A stretch of 41,961 nucleotides of DNA from Actinomycetes bacterium (GCA_021793295.1 JAJYTA010000016.1:1-41961); one strand, 5' to 3'. Shown: positions 15,502 to 25,430, counted from the first letter of the stretch. A program made the numbers and translations. Notes: a model not told the origin generated them from the letters alone.

Positions 15502-16078
15502 GGTGTCCGGCGGCACACACGCCGACCAGGACGCGCTCTCGGTCAAGATCGTCGTGGCCGGCGGCTTCGGCGTCGGCAAGACGACGTTCGTCGGTGCGGT
15601 GAGCGAGATCGAGCCGTTGCGCACCGAGGCACTCATGACCGAGGCGTCGACAAGCGTCGACGACTTGAGCATGTTGCCCGAGAAGCGGACGACGACCGTC
15701 GCCATGGACTTCGGCCGCATCACGTTGGCCGACGACCTCGTCCTCTACCTGTTCGGCACGCCGGGTCAGAACCGGTTCTGGTTCATGTGGGACGACATCA
15801 CGCGCGGGGCCATCGGCGCGGTCGTCCTGGTCGACACCCGCCGGCTGGCCGATTGCTTCGGGGCCATCGACTACGTCGAGCAGCGCGGTATCCCGTTCCT
15901 GGTCGCGCTCAACGCCTTCGACGGCGTTCAGGAGCACGACGCCGAAGACGTCCGCGACGCGCTCCAGGTCGGCCCCGAGGTCCCGTTCGTGGTGACCGAC
16001 GCTCGTGAGCGCGAGTCGGTGAAGACCGTTCTGGTCACTCTGGTCGAACACGCCATGTCGCTGATCCAGCAAGCCTGA
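15482..16078 (+). CDS. cvnD: Conservon GTP-binding protein CvnD
   Basis: A 198-residue Ras-like GTPase of the MglA/CvnD branch, the switch of the conservon. The P-loop is GGFGVGKTTFVGAV (residues 22-35), the switch II segment is LFGTPGQNRFWFMWDDI, and NAFD takes the place of the NKxD base-recognition motif. The replacement of the DxxGQ glutamine context by GTPGQ is usual here. ATG 15482 follows GAAAGGGTGAGGG, a good ribosome site within the end of cvnC. It closes the four-gene unit and is followed at once by a strong terminator hairpin. Confidence 0.94.
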   Translation: MGFVDSEVSGGTHADQDALSVKIVVAGGFGVGKTTFVGAVSEIEPLRTEALMTEASTSVDDLSMLPEKRTTTVAMDFGRITLADDLVLYLFGTPGQNRFWFMWDDITRGAIGAVVLVDTRRLADCFGAIDYVEQRGIPFLVALNAFDGVQEHDAEDVRDALQVGPEVPFVVTDARERESVKTVLVTLVEHAMSLIQQA

Positions 16079-16079
16079 A

Positions 16080-16110
16080 CGCGATGCTCTGCTGACAGCA
16101 GAGCATCGCG
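16080..16110. terminator. Strong bidirectional terminator between cvnD and the tRNA nucleotidyltransferase gene
   Basis: CGCGATGCTCTGCTG (16080-16094) and CAGCAGAGCATCGCG (16096-16110) are perfect inverted copies with one base between; a real loop would open a few central pairs. It lies between two converging genes (stops at 16078 and 16129) and can serve both. Confidence 0.9.
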
Positions 16111-16128
16111 GGACCGCTCAGCCGACGA

Positions 16129-17589
16129 TCACCGGCTCTCCGGTTGCTCGGCCCACCAACGCAGCAGTTCCTCGCGCGCCTCGTCTTCGTCGAGCGGGCC
16201 GCGGTCGAGGCGGATGTCGAGCATGTGCTTGCGGGCGCGCCCGACGACCGGCCCAGGTGGGATCCCGAGAATCTGCATGATCTGGTCGCCGTCGAGATCC
16301 GGGCGGATGGCCGCCAGTTCCTCTTCGGCCTGCAGCCGCTCGATGCGCTGCTCGAGGTCGTCGTAGGCCCGTTGCAGCGCCTGTGCCTTGCGCTTGTTGC
16401 GCGTGGTGCAGTCCGCCCGAGTCAGGATGTGCAGCCGTTCGAGCTCGTCACCGGCGTCGCGGACGTAGCGCCGCACCGCCGAATCGGTCCAATCGCCGCC
16501 ACCGTAGCCGTGAAAGCGCAGGTGAAGTGCGGTGAGTTCGGTCACGCTCTGCACCACCGACGAGGGATACCGCAAAGCGGTGAGACGCTTCTTCGCCATC
16601 TTCGCGCCGACGACATCGTGGTGGTAGAAGCTGACCCCGCCGCCCGGCTCGAACCTGCGCGTCTTGGGCTTGCCGATGTCATGCAACAGCGCCGCGAGCC
16701 TGATCACCAGGTCCGGGCCCCCGTCCGGGAGGCGATGCTCCAGGTCGATCGCCTGCTCGAGCACCGTCAGGGAGTGCTCGTAGACGTCCTTGTGCCGGTG
16801 GTGTTCGTCGATCTCCAAGCGCAGCGCCGGCAGTTCGGGCAGGACGTGGTCCGCCAGGCCGGTGTCGACCAGGAGGGTCAGCCCAGCCCGGGGTCGCGGC
16901 GAGAGCAGCAGCTTGGTCAGTTCGTCGCGGATCCGCTCCGCTGAGACGATGGTGATCCGGTCGGCCATGTCACTCATCGCCGTCACGACGTCCGGAGCCA
17001 CGTCGAAGTCGAGTTGGGCGGCGAAGCGCGCAGCGCGCATCATCCGCAGCGGGTCGTCGGAGAACGACTGCTGCGGGGTGCCCGGGGTCCGGATGGTTCG
17101 ACGGCTCAGGTCGCCCAATCCGCCGTAGGGGTCGATGAAGTCGTGCCCGGGCAGGGTCACGGCCATCGCATTGATGGTGAAGTCGCGCCGGATCAGGTCG
17201 TCGTGAATCGAGTCGCCGTACGACACTTCGGGTTTGCGGCTGTCGCGGTCGTAGATGTCCGAACGGTACGTCGTGATCTCGATCTGGAACTCACCTTTGC
17301 GCCCACCGATGGTGCCGAACGCGCGCCCGACGTCCCAGACGGCGTCGGCCCACCCGGACAGCAGGCGTTTCGTCTCGTCCGGGTGGGCTGACGTGGTGAA
17401 GTCGAGGTCATGACCGAGACGGTCGAGCAGCGCATCGCGCACCGAACCGCCGACGAGCGCGAGCTGGTGGCCCGCCGCTTCGAAGCGCCGGCCGAGCTCG
17501 TCGGCGACCGGAGAGATGCGTAACAGTTGGCGCACCGCCTGGCGTTGTGCCACGGACAGCTGCTGCGTCAGGTCGTTACGTTCGGTCAC
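16129..17589 (-). CDS. CCA tRNA nucleotidyltransferase (HD-domain type)
   Basis: Adds or repairs the 3' CCA end of tRNAs. The 486-residue enzyme has the class II nucleotidyltransferase head: LALVGGSVRDALLDRLGHDLDFTT with the G-S and D-x-D motifs, RRDFTINAMAV, DPYGGLGDL and DDPLRMMRAARFAAQL. A phosphohydrolase HD domain follows, with LAALLHDIGKPKTR and FYHHDVVGA. Actinobacterial members are often labelled PcnA; CCA addition is the expected role since no other candidate is seen here. ATG 17589 is the only start before the first conserved block. It stands divergent from the nudix gene at the left edge of the murJ block, the same order as in Mycobacterium and Streptomyces. Confidence 0.94.
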   Translation of the reverse strand: MTERNDLTQQLSVAQRQAVRQLLRISPVADELGRRFEAAGHQLALVGGSVRDALLDRLGHDLDFTTSAHPDETKRLLSGWADAVWDVGRAFGTIGGRKGEFQIEITTYRSDIYDRDSRKPEVSYGDSIHDDLIRRDFTINAMAVTLPGHDFIDPYGGLGDLSRRTIRTPGTPQQSFSDDPLRMMRAARFAAQLDFDVAPDVVTAMSDMADRITIVSAERIRDELTKLLLSPRPRAGLTLLVDTGLADHVLPELPALRLEIDEHHRHKDVYEHSLTVLEQAIDLEHRLPDGGPDLVIRLAALLHDIGKPKTRRFEPGGGVSFYHHDVVGAKMAKKRLTALRYPSSVVQSVTELTALHLRFHGYGGGDWTDSAVRRYVRDAGDELERLHILTRADCTTRNKRKAQALQRAYDDLEQRIERLQAEEELAAIRPDLDGDQIMQILGIPPGPVVGRARKHMLDIRLDRGPLDEDEAREELLRWWAEQPESR

Positions 17590-17698
17590 GACGCACCAGG
17601 GTACGAGGTGCAGATGAGCCGCCGTGGACGGGACGGCTCGTGGCCCGCGCGAGGCCGGCGGCGGCGCGCCGACCCGGATCGAGCAGGAGCAATACGGT

Positions 17699-17704
17699 TA
17701 GTCT
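17699..17704 (+). promoter_or_regulatory. -10 box (TAGTCT) of a likely leaderless nudix transcript
   Basis: TAGTCT ends six bases before the ATG at 17711 and no Shine-Dalgarno lies between, so the nudix-murJ transcript probably starts at or near that ATG. An overlapping TACGGT (17693-17698) is a second choice. Confidence 0.5.
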
Positions 17705-17710
17705 GGACGT

Positions 17711-18247
17711 ATGCCCGGCGAGCCGTCTCCTCCAGCCGACGGCTCGCACCACCGGCGACGCCGCGGCCAGAGGCGTCGCCGCGGGAACCGCCCGAGGCTT
17801 CGGACGGTCACCGAGACCTCCGCCGGAGGTCTCGTGGTCGACCGGGTCGAGTGCGCGTCGTGCGTCGTGCTCATCGGGCGGATCGATCGACGCGGTCGGC
17901 TGGAGTGGGTGCTGCCGAAAGGACACGTGGAGGACGGTGAAACTGCAGAGCAGGCTGCGGTTCGGGAGGTCTCGGAGGAGACTGGTCTGACATCGCGGGT
18001 CATCACCGCGGTGGGCGACATCGACTACTGGTTCGTGGCGGACGACCGGAGGATCCACAAGACGGTGCATCACTTTCTCCTCGAAGCCACGGGTGGGAGC
18101 CTGAGCACCGACGACGTGGAGGTGAGTGAAGTGGCCTGGGTGCCGCTGGGCGAGTTGGCCGGGCGGATGCGTTACGCGTCCGAGCGCCGGCTGGCCCGTA
18201 GGCTCCCCGACCTGCTGTCCACGTACTCGAGCAGGGACTGTCCATGA
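17711..18247 (+). CDS. Nudix hydrolase
   Basis: A 178-residue nucleoside-diphosphate-linked hydrolase of the MutT fold. The Nudix box is complete: [23 protein letters not shown] fits G-x5-E-x7-R-E-U-x-E-E-x-G-U. Residues 1-33 are Arg-rich and not part of the domain; a basic tail of this kind is seen in several actinobacterial homologues at this locus. A later GTG (VTETSAGG) could start the domain directly, but the -10 box placement favours ATG 17711. The stop overlaps the next ATG (ATGA). Substrate unknown; the fixed position beside the tRNA nucleotidyltransferase and murJ genes is conserved. Confidence 0.9.
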   Translation: MPGEPSPPADGSHHRRRRGQRRRRGNRPRLRTVTETSAGGLVVDRVECASCVVLIGRIDRRGRLEWVLPKGHVEDGETAEQAAVREVSEETGLTSRVITAVGDIDYWFVADDRRIHKTVHHFLLEATGGSLSTDDVEVSEVAWVPLGELAGRMRYASERRLARRLPDLLSTYSSRDCP

Positions 18248-20397
18248 CGTGGCTCGGTCGCGTCCGGCGGGCGGTGTTGGCCACCGGACTCCTCAGTGCC
18301 ACGGTCCTTCCCGCGGCGGCCGGCTCGGCCGGTGCCGCAGATCCGGCTACCGGACCGCCCGGCCCGATGGTCGTCGCCGCACTGCACACCGTCGCGCCAA
18401 GCGCCTTGACGAGCACCGATGAGACTCTGGTGCTCAGCGGGACGGTGCAGAACGCCGGCGACGAAGCCATCCAGAACGCACAGGTGTTGCCCCGGTTCAG
18501 CCGGGTACCCGTCCAAGCGCGCGCCGACATCAGCCGTGTCGGCACCGACGACACTCTCAACTGGGGCGCACGGTACAGCGACGTCTACGACCCCATCGAC
18601 GACACCCTCGAACCAGGTGAGTCGCAGCCGTTCTCCCTCACCATCCCGACTGAGCTTCTCGACTTCGGCGACACCGGCGTGTATGTCGTCGGCGTCGACG
18701 TCATGGGCTCACCGCAGGACAGCGAAGACCGGCTGCGGTTGGACACGGCACGCACCGTCGTGCCCTGGCTACCTGACGACGACACACTGCCGCGCGTGCC
18801 GGTGAGCATGCTGTGGCCGCTGGCCGCCCGACCGGCGATGCTGCCCGACGCCACCCTGCTCGATAACTCTCTCGCGGCCCAGATCGGCGCCGGCGAGCCG
18901 CTGACCGAACTGGTGAAGGCGGCCGCCGACGCCCCGGTGACCTGGGCGATCGACCCCGACCTGCTCGACACCGCCGAGGTGATGGCCCAGGGTTACCAGG
19001 TCATGTCGGCATCCGGCCCGATCGAAGGGTCCCAAGCCGACAGCGACACCGCGCGCGACTGGCTGTCGGCGCTGCGCCAGGCGGCCTCCGGCCACCAGGT
19101 GGTGAACCTGCCGTATGCGGTTCCCGACATCGAAGCCCTAGCCGCCACCAACGCCGATCTGGCCGGTACGGTCATGCGCCGCTCGATCGCCGTATCGACC
19201 GCCCAGGGGCTGCGTCCCGGTTCATTGGCCACCACGAAAGCGCCGGTGGGGTGGCTCGACCGGAGCTCGGTCACCGGGCGGGCCCTCGGGGCGCTGGCCG
19301 TCGCCGGGGTGAACACCGTCATCGTGCCGGGGGACGCCGTGTCTCCACGGCCCGGACCCACCGCGGCCACGTTCAGCCTCGGTGAGGCGGCCCTCGACGC
19401 CGTGGTCACCGACGTCGGGCTCGATGACGCGATCAGCGACGCCGTGGCCGCCACTGACACTCAGGCCGGCGCTCTCGACGTACGGCAGCGGTGGTTCGCC
19501 GAGACCGCGTTCATCGCCATGTCCACCGACGACGACGCCAGTCCCGCCCCGGTCGTGGCTGCGCCTCCCCTGCGCTGGCGGCCGGAGGCCACCACCGCAC
19601 GGGCCGTCGTCCGCGCCTGGACGTCGATTCCGTGGGTGGAGCCGATGTCGCTCGACGACGCTGTCGCCGGTGCGAACGCCCGAGAGCCCCAGCCGGTCGA
19701 GCCGCAACCTGACGACAGCGCAAATCTGCTTCCCGCGACCAACGTCGACGCCGCAGCCGACGTTCACGAGCGGGCCGGCCAGTACGCCAGCCTGCTCGCC
19801 GATCCGGACGACGCACCCGACGGCCTGCCCTTGGCGCCGGTGCGCGCCACCTCGAGCGGGTGGCGCGACGACCCAGCCGCCGGCGAAGCCTACGCGCAGA
19901 CCATCGACGACGACCTCTCTCGTCATCTCGACGACGTGAGCGTCACCGTGCCGGAGTCCGTCACGCTCTCGAGCCGCAACGGGACTTTCCCGTTGACGGT
20001 CACCAACGACCTTCCGCAGGCGATCTCCGTCGGCCTCGACATCGACTCGGCCAACGTCGACCGCTTGCAGATCGACGATGTCGAGGTTCAGCAGATAGAG
20101 CCTGGCGCCCGCGAACTCGTCCAGGTGACCGCTCAGGCCGCCGCCAACGGCAAGGTCCCGATCAATGTCCAGCTGACCACCAGCGATGGTGTCGCCATCG
20201 GGCCGATGCGCCCGACCGTGGTGAACGCCACCGACTACGGCACCATCGGATGGGTCATCGTCGCCGGGGCCGGGGCGCTGTTCGCCGTGACGCTCGTCCG
20301 CCGTGCCGTGCGCAGCCGCCGAACGCCGGACGAACCCGATGCCGAGCACGACGCAGACACCCCTGCCGCCGATCCGGTTCAGGAGGCGAGCAGGTGA
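18244..20397 (+). CDS. DUF6049-family secreted, membrane-anchored protein
   Basis: A 717-residue protein with an N-terminal signal sequence (about 1-30, ending near AGSAGA), a long extracellular part, and a C-terminal membrane helix near 668-685 followed by a short basic and acidic tail. The first extracellular domain looks immunoglobulin-like ([20 protein letters not shown]), the middle resembles a polysaccharide-deacetylase-like barrel ([28 protein letters not shown]), and the end is again a beta domain ([22 protein letters not shown]). It corresponds by position and layout to Rv3909, upstream of murJ in Mycobacterium. Function is not established. It overlaps both neighbours by four bases, so it is made together with murJ. 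Confidence 0.85.
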   Translation: MTWLGRVRRAVLATGLLSATVLPAAAGSAGAADPATGPPGPMVVAALHTVAPSALTSTDETLVLSGTVQNAGDEAIQNAQVLPRFSRVPVQARADISRVGTDDTLNWGARYSDVYDPIDDTLEPGESQPFSLTIPTELLDFGDTGVYVVGVDVMGSPQDSEDRLRLDTARTVVPWLPDDDTLPRVPVSMLWPLAARPAMLPDATLLDNSLAAQIGAGEPLTELVKAAADAPVTWAIDPDLLDTAEVMAQGYQVMSASGPIEGSQADSDTARDWLSALRQAASGHQVVNLPYAVPDIEALAATNADLAGTVMRRSIAVSTAQGLRPGSLATTKAPVGWLDRSSVTGRALGALAVAGVNTVIVPGDAVSPRPGPTAATFSLGEAALDAVVTDVGLDDAISDAVAATDTQAGALDVRQRWFAETAFIAMSTDDDASPAPVVAAPPLRWRPEATTARAVVRAWTSIPWVEPMSLDDAVAGANAREPQPVEPQPDDSANLLPATNVDAAADVHERAGQYASLLADPDDAPDGLPLAPVRATSSGWRDDPAAGEAYAQTIDDDLSRHLDDVSVTVPESVTLSSRNGTFPLTVTNDLPQAISVGLDIDSANVDRLQIDDVEVQQIEPGARELVQVTAQAAANGKVPINVQLTTSDGVAIGPMRPTVVNATDYGTIGWVIVAGAGALFAVTLVRRAVRSRRTPDEPDAEHDADTPAADPVQEASR

Positions 20398-23300
20398 CGT
20401 CGACCCAAGAGCCCCGCTCGCCGGGACTGCTCGGTTCGAGCGCCGTCATGGCCGCCGGAACCGTGGTCTCGCGGCTGACCGGCTTCGCCCGGGCTGCGGT
20501 CATCGCGGCCGCCATCGGCCTGACCGCCACCACGGCGGACGTGTTCAACGTGCCCAACGTCATCCCGAACATGATCTACATCCTGGTCGGCGGTGGCGTT
20601 CTCAACTCGGTGCTCGTCCCGGTCCTGGTTCGGGCGATCAAGAACGACGCGGACGGCGGCCAGGCGTTCTCTCAACGGCTGTTCAGCCTGGCGGTGACGG
20701 TCCTCGGGCTGGCGACGATCGCGGCCGTCCTGGCGGCGCCGTGGATCATGCAGGTGATCGTCGACGACCGCTATCTCGAACCCGAGATGCGCCCGTACTT
20801 CGACAACATGGTCGCCTTCGCGCGCTTCTGCCTGCCGCAGATCTTCTTCTACGGCCTGTACGTGCTGATCGGGCAGATGCTCAACGCCAAGGGTCGGTTC
20901 GGACCGATGATGTGGTCCCCGATCCTCAACAACGTCGTCGCCATCGCGGTGTTCGCCGCGTTCCTGGTCGTCTACGGGAAGCAGGGCTTCGAGCCGTTCA
21001 CGACGAATCAGACCCTGTTGCTCGGGCTGGGCTCCACGTTCGGGGTCGTGGCGCAGGCGCTGGTCCTCCTGCCGGTCCTGCGCAAGACCGGCTTCTCGTT
21101 ACGGTTCCGGACCGACTGGCGTGGCCAGGGGCTGGGCGAGCCGATCCGGCTGGGCCTGTGGACGTTCGGTTTCGTCGTGGCCAACCAGTTGGCGTACTTG
21201 GTGGTCGTCAACGTCGCCTCGGGTGCGAGCAGTGCAGCGGCCGGCGACGCCGGGGCCGGCTACTCCGTGTACGCCAACGCCATGCTGATCATGATGGTGC
21301 CGCATTCGGTCATCACGGTGTCGCTGGCCACGGCACTGCTCCCCCGGTTGTCGGACCTCGCCTCGGAGGGCCACCTCGACGACGTCCGCACCAAGCTCGT
21401 CTCCGCGATCCGGATGTGCCTGGCCATCATCATCCCGCTGGGTGCGCTGATGGCCGCCTTGGCCTTCCCGCTCACGGCGATGATCTTCGACCACGGCTCC
21501 GCGCAGGGGCAGACCGGCCGGCTCGCGCTCACTCTGATCCTGCTCATGCCGGGACTCGTCGGCTTCACCGTCCACTATCTCGCGTTGCGCGGGTTCTACG
21601 CGCTGCAGGACACCAAGACCCCGTTCTTCACCCAGATCTGGGTGTCGGCGGTGATGATCGCCGCGGCGGTGGGCATCGCGGTGGTCGCGCCGGCCGCCCA
21701 GTACGTCACCATGGCCCTGGCCGGCGGTTACAGCCTCGCGTACATCGTCGGATCGACCATCGGCGTCCTGCGTTTGCAACGACGGATCGGGACCCTGGGC
21801 GGCAGCCGGATCGTCCAGCACACGGTCCGGCTGACGATGCACTCGCTGATCGCCGCCGGGATCGCGTGGCTGGTGTGGCGCGGCTGGACCGGTCTCGGCG
21901 TGCTCAGCAGCGCGCCGACGCTGATCGTCCGCCTGATCGAACTGGTCATCGGCGGCCTCGTCGGCGTCACCGTGTTCATCGGCCTCGCCTACGCCTTCCG
22001 CGTCGACGAAGTGCGGCGCGCCATCGCGATGATCATGGCGAAGCTGCGCGGAGCCCCGCCCGTGGCCCCGGCGCAGGTCGACATCGGCGACCTGCTCGAG
22101 GACACCGCGGAATACCAGCTGCCAGCTGAAACCGGCACGCTGAGCATCTTCCGCCGACCGGTCGACCCCGGCATGACCTCGGAGTTCTTCCTCGACGAGA
22201 CCCTGCCCGGCGTCCCCAGCTTCTTCGACACCGCGGCCGGGGGCATCCGCACCGCGAGCACCCACCCCCCGGCTCCGCCGAGCCCGATCGTGCCGGCCGT
22301 GCCACCGGCCGACACCCAGCCGAACCGGTCCGGCGATGCTGGCTCGCTGCCCCCACCGGGCGGCACCGTCCAGCCTGGTCAACGCCGCACGCTGGCCGGA
22401 CGCTACCGGTTCGAACGACTTCTCGACGATTCCGACGGCGTGCACTCCTGGCAGGCGGTGGATGACGTCCTGCGCCGCGCCGTGTTCATTCAGTCCGTCG
22501 ACGCGAACGACCCGCGCGCGCTGGGATTCGTCACGGCGGCGCGTGTGTCGTCCACCGTCTCCGACCCGCGTTTTCTCCGCGTGCTCGATGTCGGGACGGA
22601 CGACGTCGCCTACGTGGTGCGCGAATGGACCCCTGGGCAGAGCCTCGCCATGCTGCTCGGCGCCGGCGCCTTCGCGCCGGACCAGGCCGCGGCCATCGGG
22701 CGCGAGGTCGCCGAAGCGCTGGCCACGGCCCATTCCCAGGGCATGTCGCACCGCCGCATCGACCCCACCCTGGTCTTCGTGACAGCCGACGGATCGATCA
22801 AGATCGCCGGCCTCGAGACTGAACATGCGCTGCGCGGACCGAGCCCGGTACCGAACCCGCCCAGCGACCCGGCGCATCCCGATCCCGCGGAGCTCGACGC
22901 GATCGGCATCGGCAGTGTGCTCTACGCCGGGCTGACGGCTCGCTGGCCGGCGGGCCCATGCGGCGGCTTGGCGCCGGCCCCGCATATCGACGGTCGTCTC
23001 TGCTCGGCCCGCCAGGTTCGGCCTGGAGTTCCGACGATGCTCGACGCCGTGACCGACCGGGCCATCGGGCACGCCCGGCGCCATCACGCCCCGCCGTTGG
23101 TGACGCCGTTGGCGGTCGCAGCGGAGTTGAGTTCCGGCTCGCGGGGCTGGCGGCCGATGGTGGCCGAGCCGAACGTGTACGCCGACGACCGACCCGCTGT
23201 TCTCGACGAGCCCGGCGCGGCCGGCACCGTCGGGCGGGTCGAACCGCGCCGCGAACGGCGCAAGTCCGGACGGGCGTCCCGGGTACTCGGCGTCATGGCC

Positions 23301-23897
23301 GCGACGCTGTTGCTCGTGGGCTCGACTCTCGTGGGTCTTCAGCTCTTGCTCGGCGCCATCGACGATGCGACCAACGACGATCCTGGGGCGGCTGACACGC
23401 CCTCGGCCGGCGACACCACGTCCGGCGAGGAGACACCCGCGGCCGATCCCACACCGCTCGAGGTGGCCGAGGCGAAGGACTTCGATCCCGACGGCAACGG
23501 CGAAGAGAACCCCAGCGACGTCGGCAACGTTCTCGACGGTGACGATGAGACCGCTTGGACCACCGTCAATTACTACGACCCGATGGAGGCGCAGAAGGCC
23601 GGCGTCGGGCTCTACCTCGACCTCGGTGAAGCCGTCGACGTACGAGAGATCCGCCTCGATCTGCTCAACGAGGGGTCGTCGCTCGAGCTTCGCGTGGCCG
23701 CCGAAGACGCCGACGACGCCCCTGACGATCTCGACGACTGGACCGTCATCGACGAGATCGAGGGAGCCGATCAAAATGTCGTGCACGGTCTGGACGAGGC
23801 CGTCACGACGCGCTACGTGCTCGTGTGGTTCACTGCGTTGCCACTGGACGGCGACAACTATCGTGGCGGCATCACGAATGCGGAGGTGCTGGGGTGA
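20394..23897 (+). CDS. murJ: MurJ lipid II flippase fused to a pseudokinase and discoidin-like domain (Rv3910-like)
   Basis: Moves lipid II across the membrane. Residues 1-560 are an MviN/MurJ core with about fourteen helices (SRLTGFARAAVIAAAIG, FNVPNVIPNMIYILVGGG, ALRGFYALQDTKTPFFTQ). A Thr/Pro-rich juxtamembrane linker follows, then a kinase-like domain (about 663-900) lacking catalysis: the HRD loop reads HRRIDPTLVFV, DFG is replaced by KIAGLE, and the VAxK lysine is absent. A helix near 965-987 leads to an extracellular discoidin-like domain (about 1025-1167; NVLDGDDETAWTT, YLDLGEAVDVREIRLDL). In Mycobacterium the same design recruits the FHA protein FhaA after phosphorylation by PknB. 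GTG 20394 overlaps the DUF6049 stop, and the end overlaps sigM. Confidence 0.93.
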   Translation: MTSTQEPRSPGLLGSSAVMAAGTVVSRLTGFARAAVIAAAIGLTATTADVFNVPNVIPNMIYILVGGGVLNSVLVPVLVRAIKNDADGGQAFSQRLFSLAVTVLGLATIAAVLAAPWIMQVIVDDRYLEPEMRPYFDNMVAFARFCLPQIFFYGLYVLIGQMLNAKGRFGPMMWSPILNNVVAIAVFAAFLVVYGKQGFEPFTTNQTLLLGLGSTFGVVAQALVLLPVLRKTGFSLRFRTDWRGQGLGEPIRLGLWTFGFVVANQLAYLVVVNVASGASSAAAGDAGAGYSVYANAMLIMMVPHSVITVSLATALLPRLSDLASEGHLDDVRTKLVSAIRMCLAIIIPLGALMAALAFPLTAMIFDHGSAQGQTGRLALTLILLMPGLVGFTVHYLALRGFYALQDTKTPFFTQIWVSAVMIAAAVGIAVVAPAAQYVTMALAGGYSLAYIVGSTIGVLRLQRRIGTLGGSRIVQHTVRLTMHSLIAAGIAWLVWRGWTGLGVLSSAPTLIVRLIELVIGGLVGVTVFIGLAYAFRVDEVRRAIAMIMAKLRGAPPVAPAQVDIGDLLEDTAEYQLPAETGTLSIFRRPVDPGMTSEFFLDETLPGVPSFFDTAAGGIRTASTHPPAPPSPIVPAVPPADTQPNRSGDAGSLPPPGGTVQPGQRRTLAGRYRFERLLDDSDGVHSWQAVDDVLRRAVFIQSVDANDPRALGFVTAARVSSTVSDPRFLRVLDVGTDDVAYVVREWTPGQSLAMLLGAGAFAPDQAAAIGREVAEALATAHSQGMSHRRIDPTLVFVTADGSIKIAGLETEHALRGPSPVPNPPSDPAHPDPAELDAIGIGSVLYAGLTARWPAGPCGGLAPAPHIDGRLCSARQVRPGVPTMLDAVTDRAIGHARRHHAPPLVTPLAVAAELSSGSRGWRPMVAEPNVYADDRPAVLDEPGAAGTVGRVEPRRERRKSGRASRVLGVMAATLLLVGSTLVGLQLLLGAIDDATNDDPGAADTPSAGDTTSGEETPAADPTPLEVAEAKDFDPDGNGEENPSDVGNVLDGDDETAWTTVNYYDPMEAQKAGVGLYLDLGEAVDVREIRLDLLNEGSSLELRVAAEDADDAPDDLDDWTVIDEIEGADQNVVHGLDEAVTTRYVLVWFTALPLDGDNYRGGITNAEVLG

Positions 23898-24547
23898 CAG
23901 GACCCTCGTCCGCGCCAGCGGCCAGTGACGCAGAGCTGCTTCGCAGGCACGTCGACGGCGATTCCGCAGCCTTCGGCGAGTTGGTCGGACGACATCAGGA
24001 TCGATTGTGGGCCGTGGCCCTGCGCACGTTGGGCGACCCCCATGAGGCCGCCGATGCACTCCAGGACGCCATGATCAACGCCTTCCGCCGCGCGGGCTCG
24101 TTCCGCTCGGAATCCGCGGTCACCACGTGGCTGCACCGCATCGTCGTCAACGCCTGCCTCGACCGGGTGCGGCACAACGCCGCTCGCCCGGCCGACCCCG
24201 TGGCCTTCGACGGCACCGAAGTCCCCGGCGCGATGCCGACGACGGCACCGCGGGCCGATCCTGCCGAGCAGACCGCGTTGCGACTCGATTTGGAGCAAGC
24301 GCTGGCCACACTGCCCGACGACCAACGAGTCCCGCTCGTGCTGGTCGATGTCGAGGGCTACCCGGTCGCCGAAGCCGCAGAACTGCTCGGACTGCCGGTC
24401 GGCACCATCAAGAGCCGCTGCGCACGGGCCCGAGCCAAACTGTTGCCGTTGCTTTCGCCCGGATGGTCCGCTCCCGAGGGGAACCAACCTTCCGGGGCCG
24501 ACGTCCCATCCTCGACCACGCATGGGCAAGGAGGTGAGCACCGATGA
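23894..24547 (+). CDS. sigM: ECF RNA polymerase sigma factor, SigM-like
   Basis: A 217-residue group IV sigma factor. Region 2 is DAELLRRHVDGDSAAFGELVGRHQDRLWAVALRTLGDPHEAADALQDAMINAFR with the core-binding and -10 recognition helices; region 4 is LPDDQRVPLVLVDVEGYPVAEAAELLGLPVGTIKSRCARARAKL. A short unstructured end follows. GTG 23894 overlaps the murJ stop; the open frame extends upstream only as the shadow of murJ. The anti-sigma gene overlaps its stop. The same murJ-sigM-anti-sigma-trxBA order occurs in Mycobacterium and Streptomyces, hence the name. Targets are not visible here. Confidence 0.92.
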   Translation: MTGPSSAPAASDAELLRRHVDGDSAAFGELVGRHQDRLWAVALRTLGDPHEAADALQDAMINAFRRAGSFRSESAVTTWLHRIVVNACLDRVRHNAARPADPVAFDGTEVPGAMPTTAPRADPAEQTALRLDLEQALATLPDDQRVPLVLVDVEGYPVAEAAELLGLPVGTIKSRCARARAKLLPLLSPGWSAPEGNQPSGADVPSSTTHGQGGEHR

Positions 24548-25344
24548 GTACGACTGGACCGCATCCGTCCTCCGAGGTGCTCGCCGAGTACGTCGAAGGC
24601 AGCCTGACTGACGACACCACGGCCGTCGCCGCCCACGTGGAGCGTTGCTCGGACTGCCAGGACGTGATGGAGCAGCTGAACGCCGTGCGCGTCGCACTGC
24701 GCGACCTTCCGGCAGAGCAGCCGGTCCCGGAGCACGTGTCGGCTCGGCTGTCCGCCGCCATCTCGGCCGAGGCAGCCGGTCGCGGCGAATCCTCCGGCGC
24801 GTCGGTCCCGGGCGGAGACGCCGACCCCGGCACCGTCGCGTGGTTCCGACGACGCGCCCCTCGCGCGCTGGCCTTGGCTGCGAGCGTGGCCGTCGTCGGT
24901 TTGGCCGGATACGTGGCCGTGACGTCGGACGACGGCGGCGGCGACATGACGTCCGCGGGGAGCTCGGGCCAGGCGGGCGAATCCAGCGAGCTCGAGTCCG
25001 GGCCGAAACAGCACAACCAGGCCCAGGACGAATCAGAAGTGCTGGACGACGATTCGGCGGAGCCCGATTCAGCGGGGTCCGGCGCAGCGGCTCCCGCGCC
25101 CGCTGATCTCCGCAGCGCGGTCAATGACGTGTGGGAGAACGACGCCGAGCTCGCGCCCGAGTGTGGCGCGGCGCTCGCTGCCGAACTCGGGCTGAGCCTG
25201 GTCGGGTCGACCGATTCCGGACCGGGTGTGCTCGTCGTGTTGGAGGACGAAGCAGCTGGTCAACTGCACGGTCACTTGGTCCCGACGTGTGGTTCGACCA
25301 CGACTGAGGAGCTTTCCGTGCCGGTCACGCTTCCCCGGCCGTAG
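24544..25344 (+). CDS. Zinc-binding anti-sigma factor of SigM
   Basis: A 266-residue membrane protein. The cytoplasmic N-terminus carries the ZAS zinc motif H-x3-C-x2-C (HVERCSDC, residues 31-38), followed by a helical sigma-binding segment, one membrane helix near 106-125 ([19 protein letters not shown]), a Ser/Glu/Asp-rich linker and a small extracellular domain with two cysteines ([21 protein letters not shown]) that may pair. ATG 24544 has AAGGAGG upstream and overlaps sigM (ATGA). Membrane anchoring suggests release by an envelope or thiol signal. The trxB promoter starts about 25 bases after its stop. Confidence 0.88.
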   Translation: MSTTGPHPSSEVLAEYVEGSLTDDTTAVAAHVERCSDCQDVMEQLNAVRVALRDLPAEQPVPEHVSARLSAAISAEAAGRGESSGASVPGGDADPGTVAWFRRRAPRALALAASVAVVGLAGYVAVTSDDGGGDMTSAGSSGQAGESSELESGPKQHNQAQDESEVLDDDSAEPDSAGSGAAAPAPADLRSAVNDVWENDAELAPECGAALAAELGLSLVGSTDSGPGVLVVLEDEAAGQLHGHLVPTCGSTTTEELSVPVTLPRP

Positions 25345-25367
25345 TGAGATCGAGCACGCCGCGCTCG

Positions 25368-25394
25368 GGGAATGTCGGCGGCCTAGGATCGGTT
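25368..25394 (+). promoter_or_regulatory. SigR/SigH-type thiol-stress promoter of trxBA
   Basis: GGGAAT (25368-25373) and GTT (25392-25394) are separated by exactly 18 bases, matching the Streptomyces SigR consensus. Streptomyces trxBA is a classic SigR target. Transcription would start near 25400, giving a leader of about 30 bases with GGAAGG before GTG 25431. A TAGGAT at 25384-25389 could be an overlapping vegetative -10 box. Confidence 0.75.
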
Positions 25395-25430
25395 GTGGCA
25401 GGTGACAGGCGAGTAACGGAAGGCGCCAGC

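Noticed and set aside
21099-24059. Very long minus-strand open frame (986 codons) opposite murJ-sigM
   Set aside because: Its translation is Arg/Gly/His-rich low complexity typical of the antisense of GC-rich genes, and the plus strand codes clear murJ and sigM domains.
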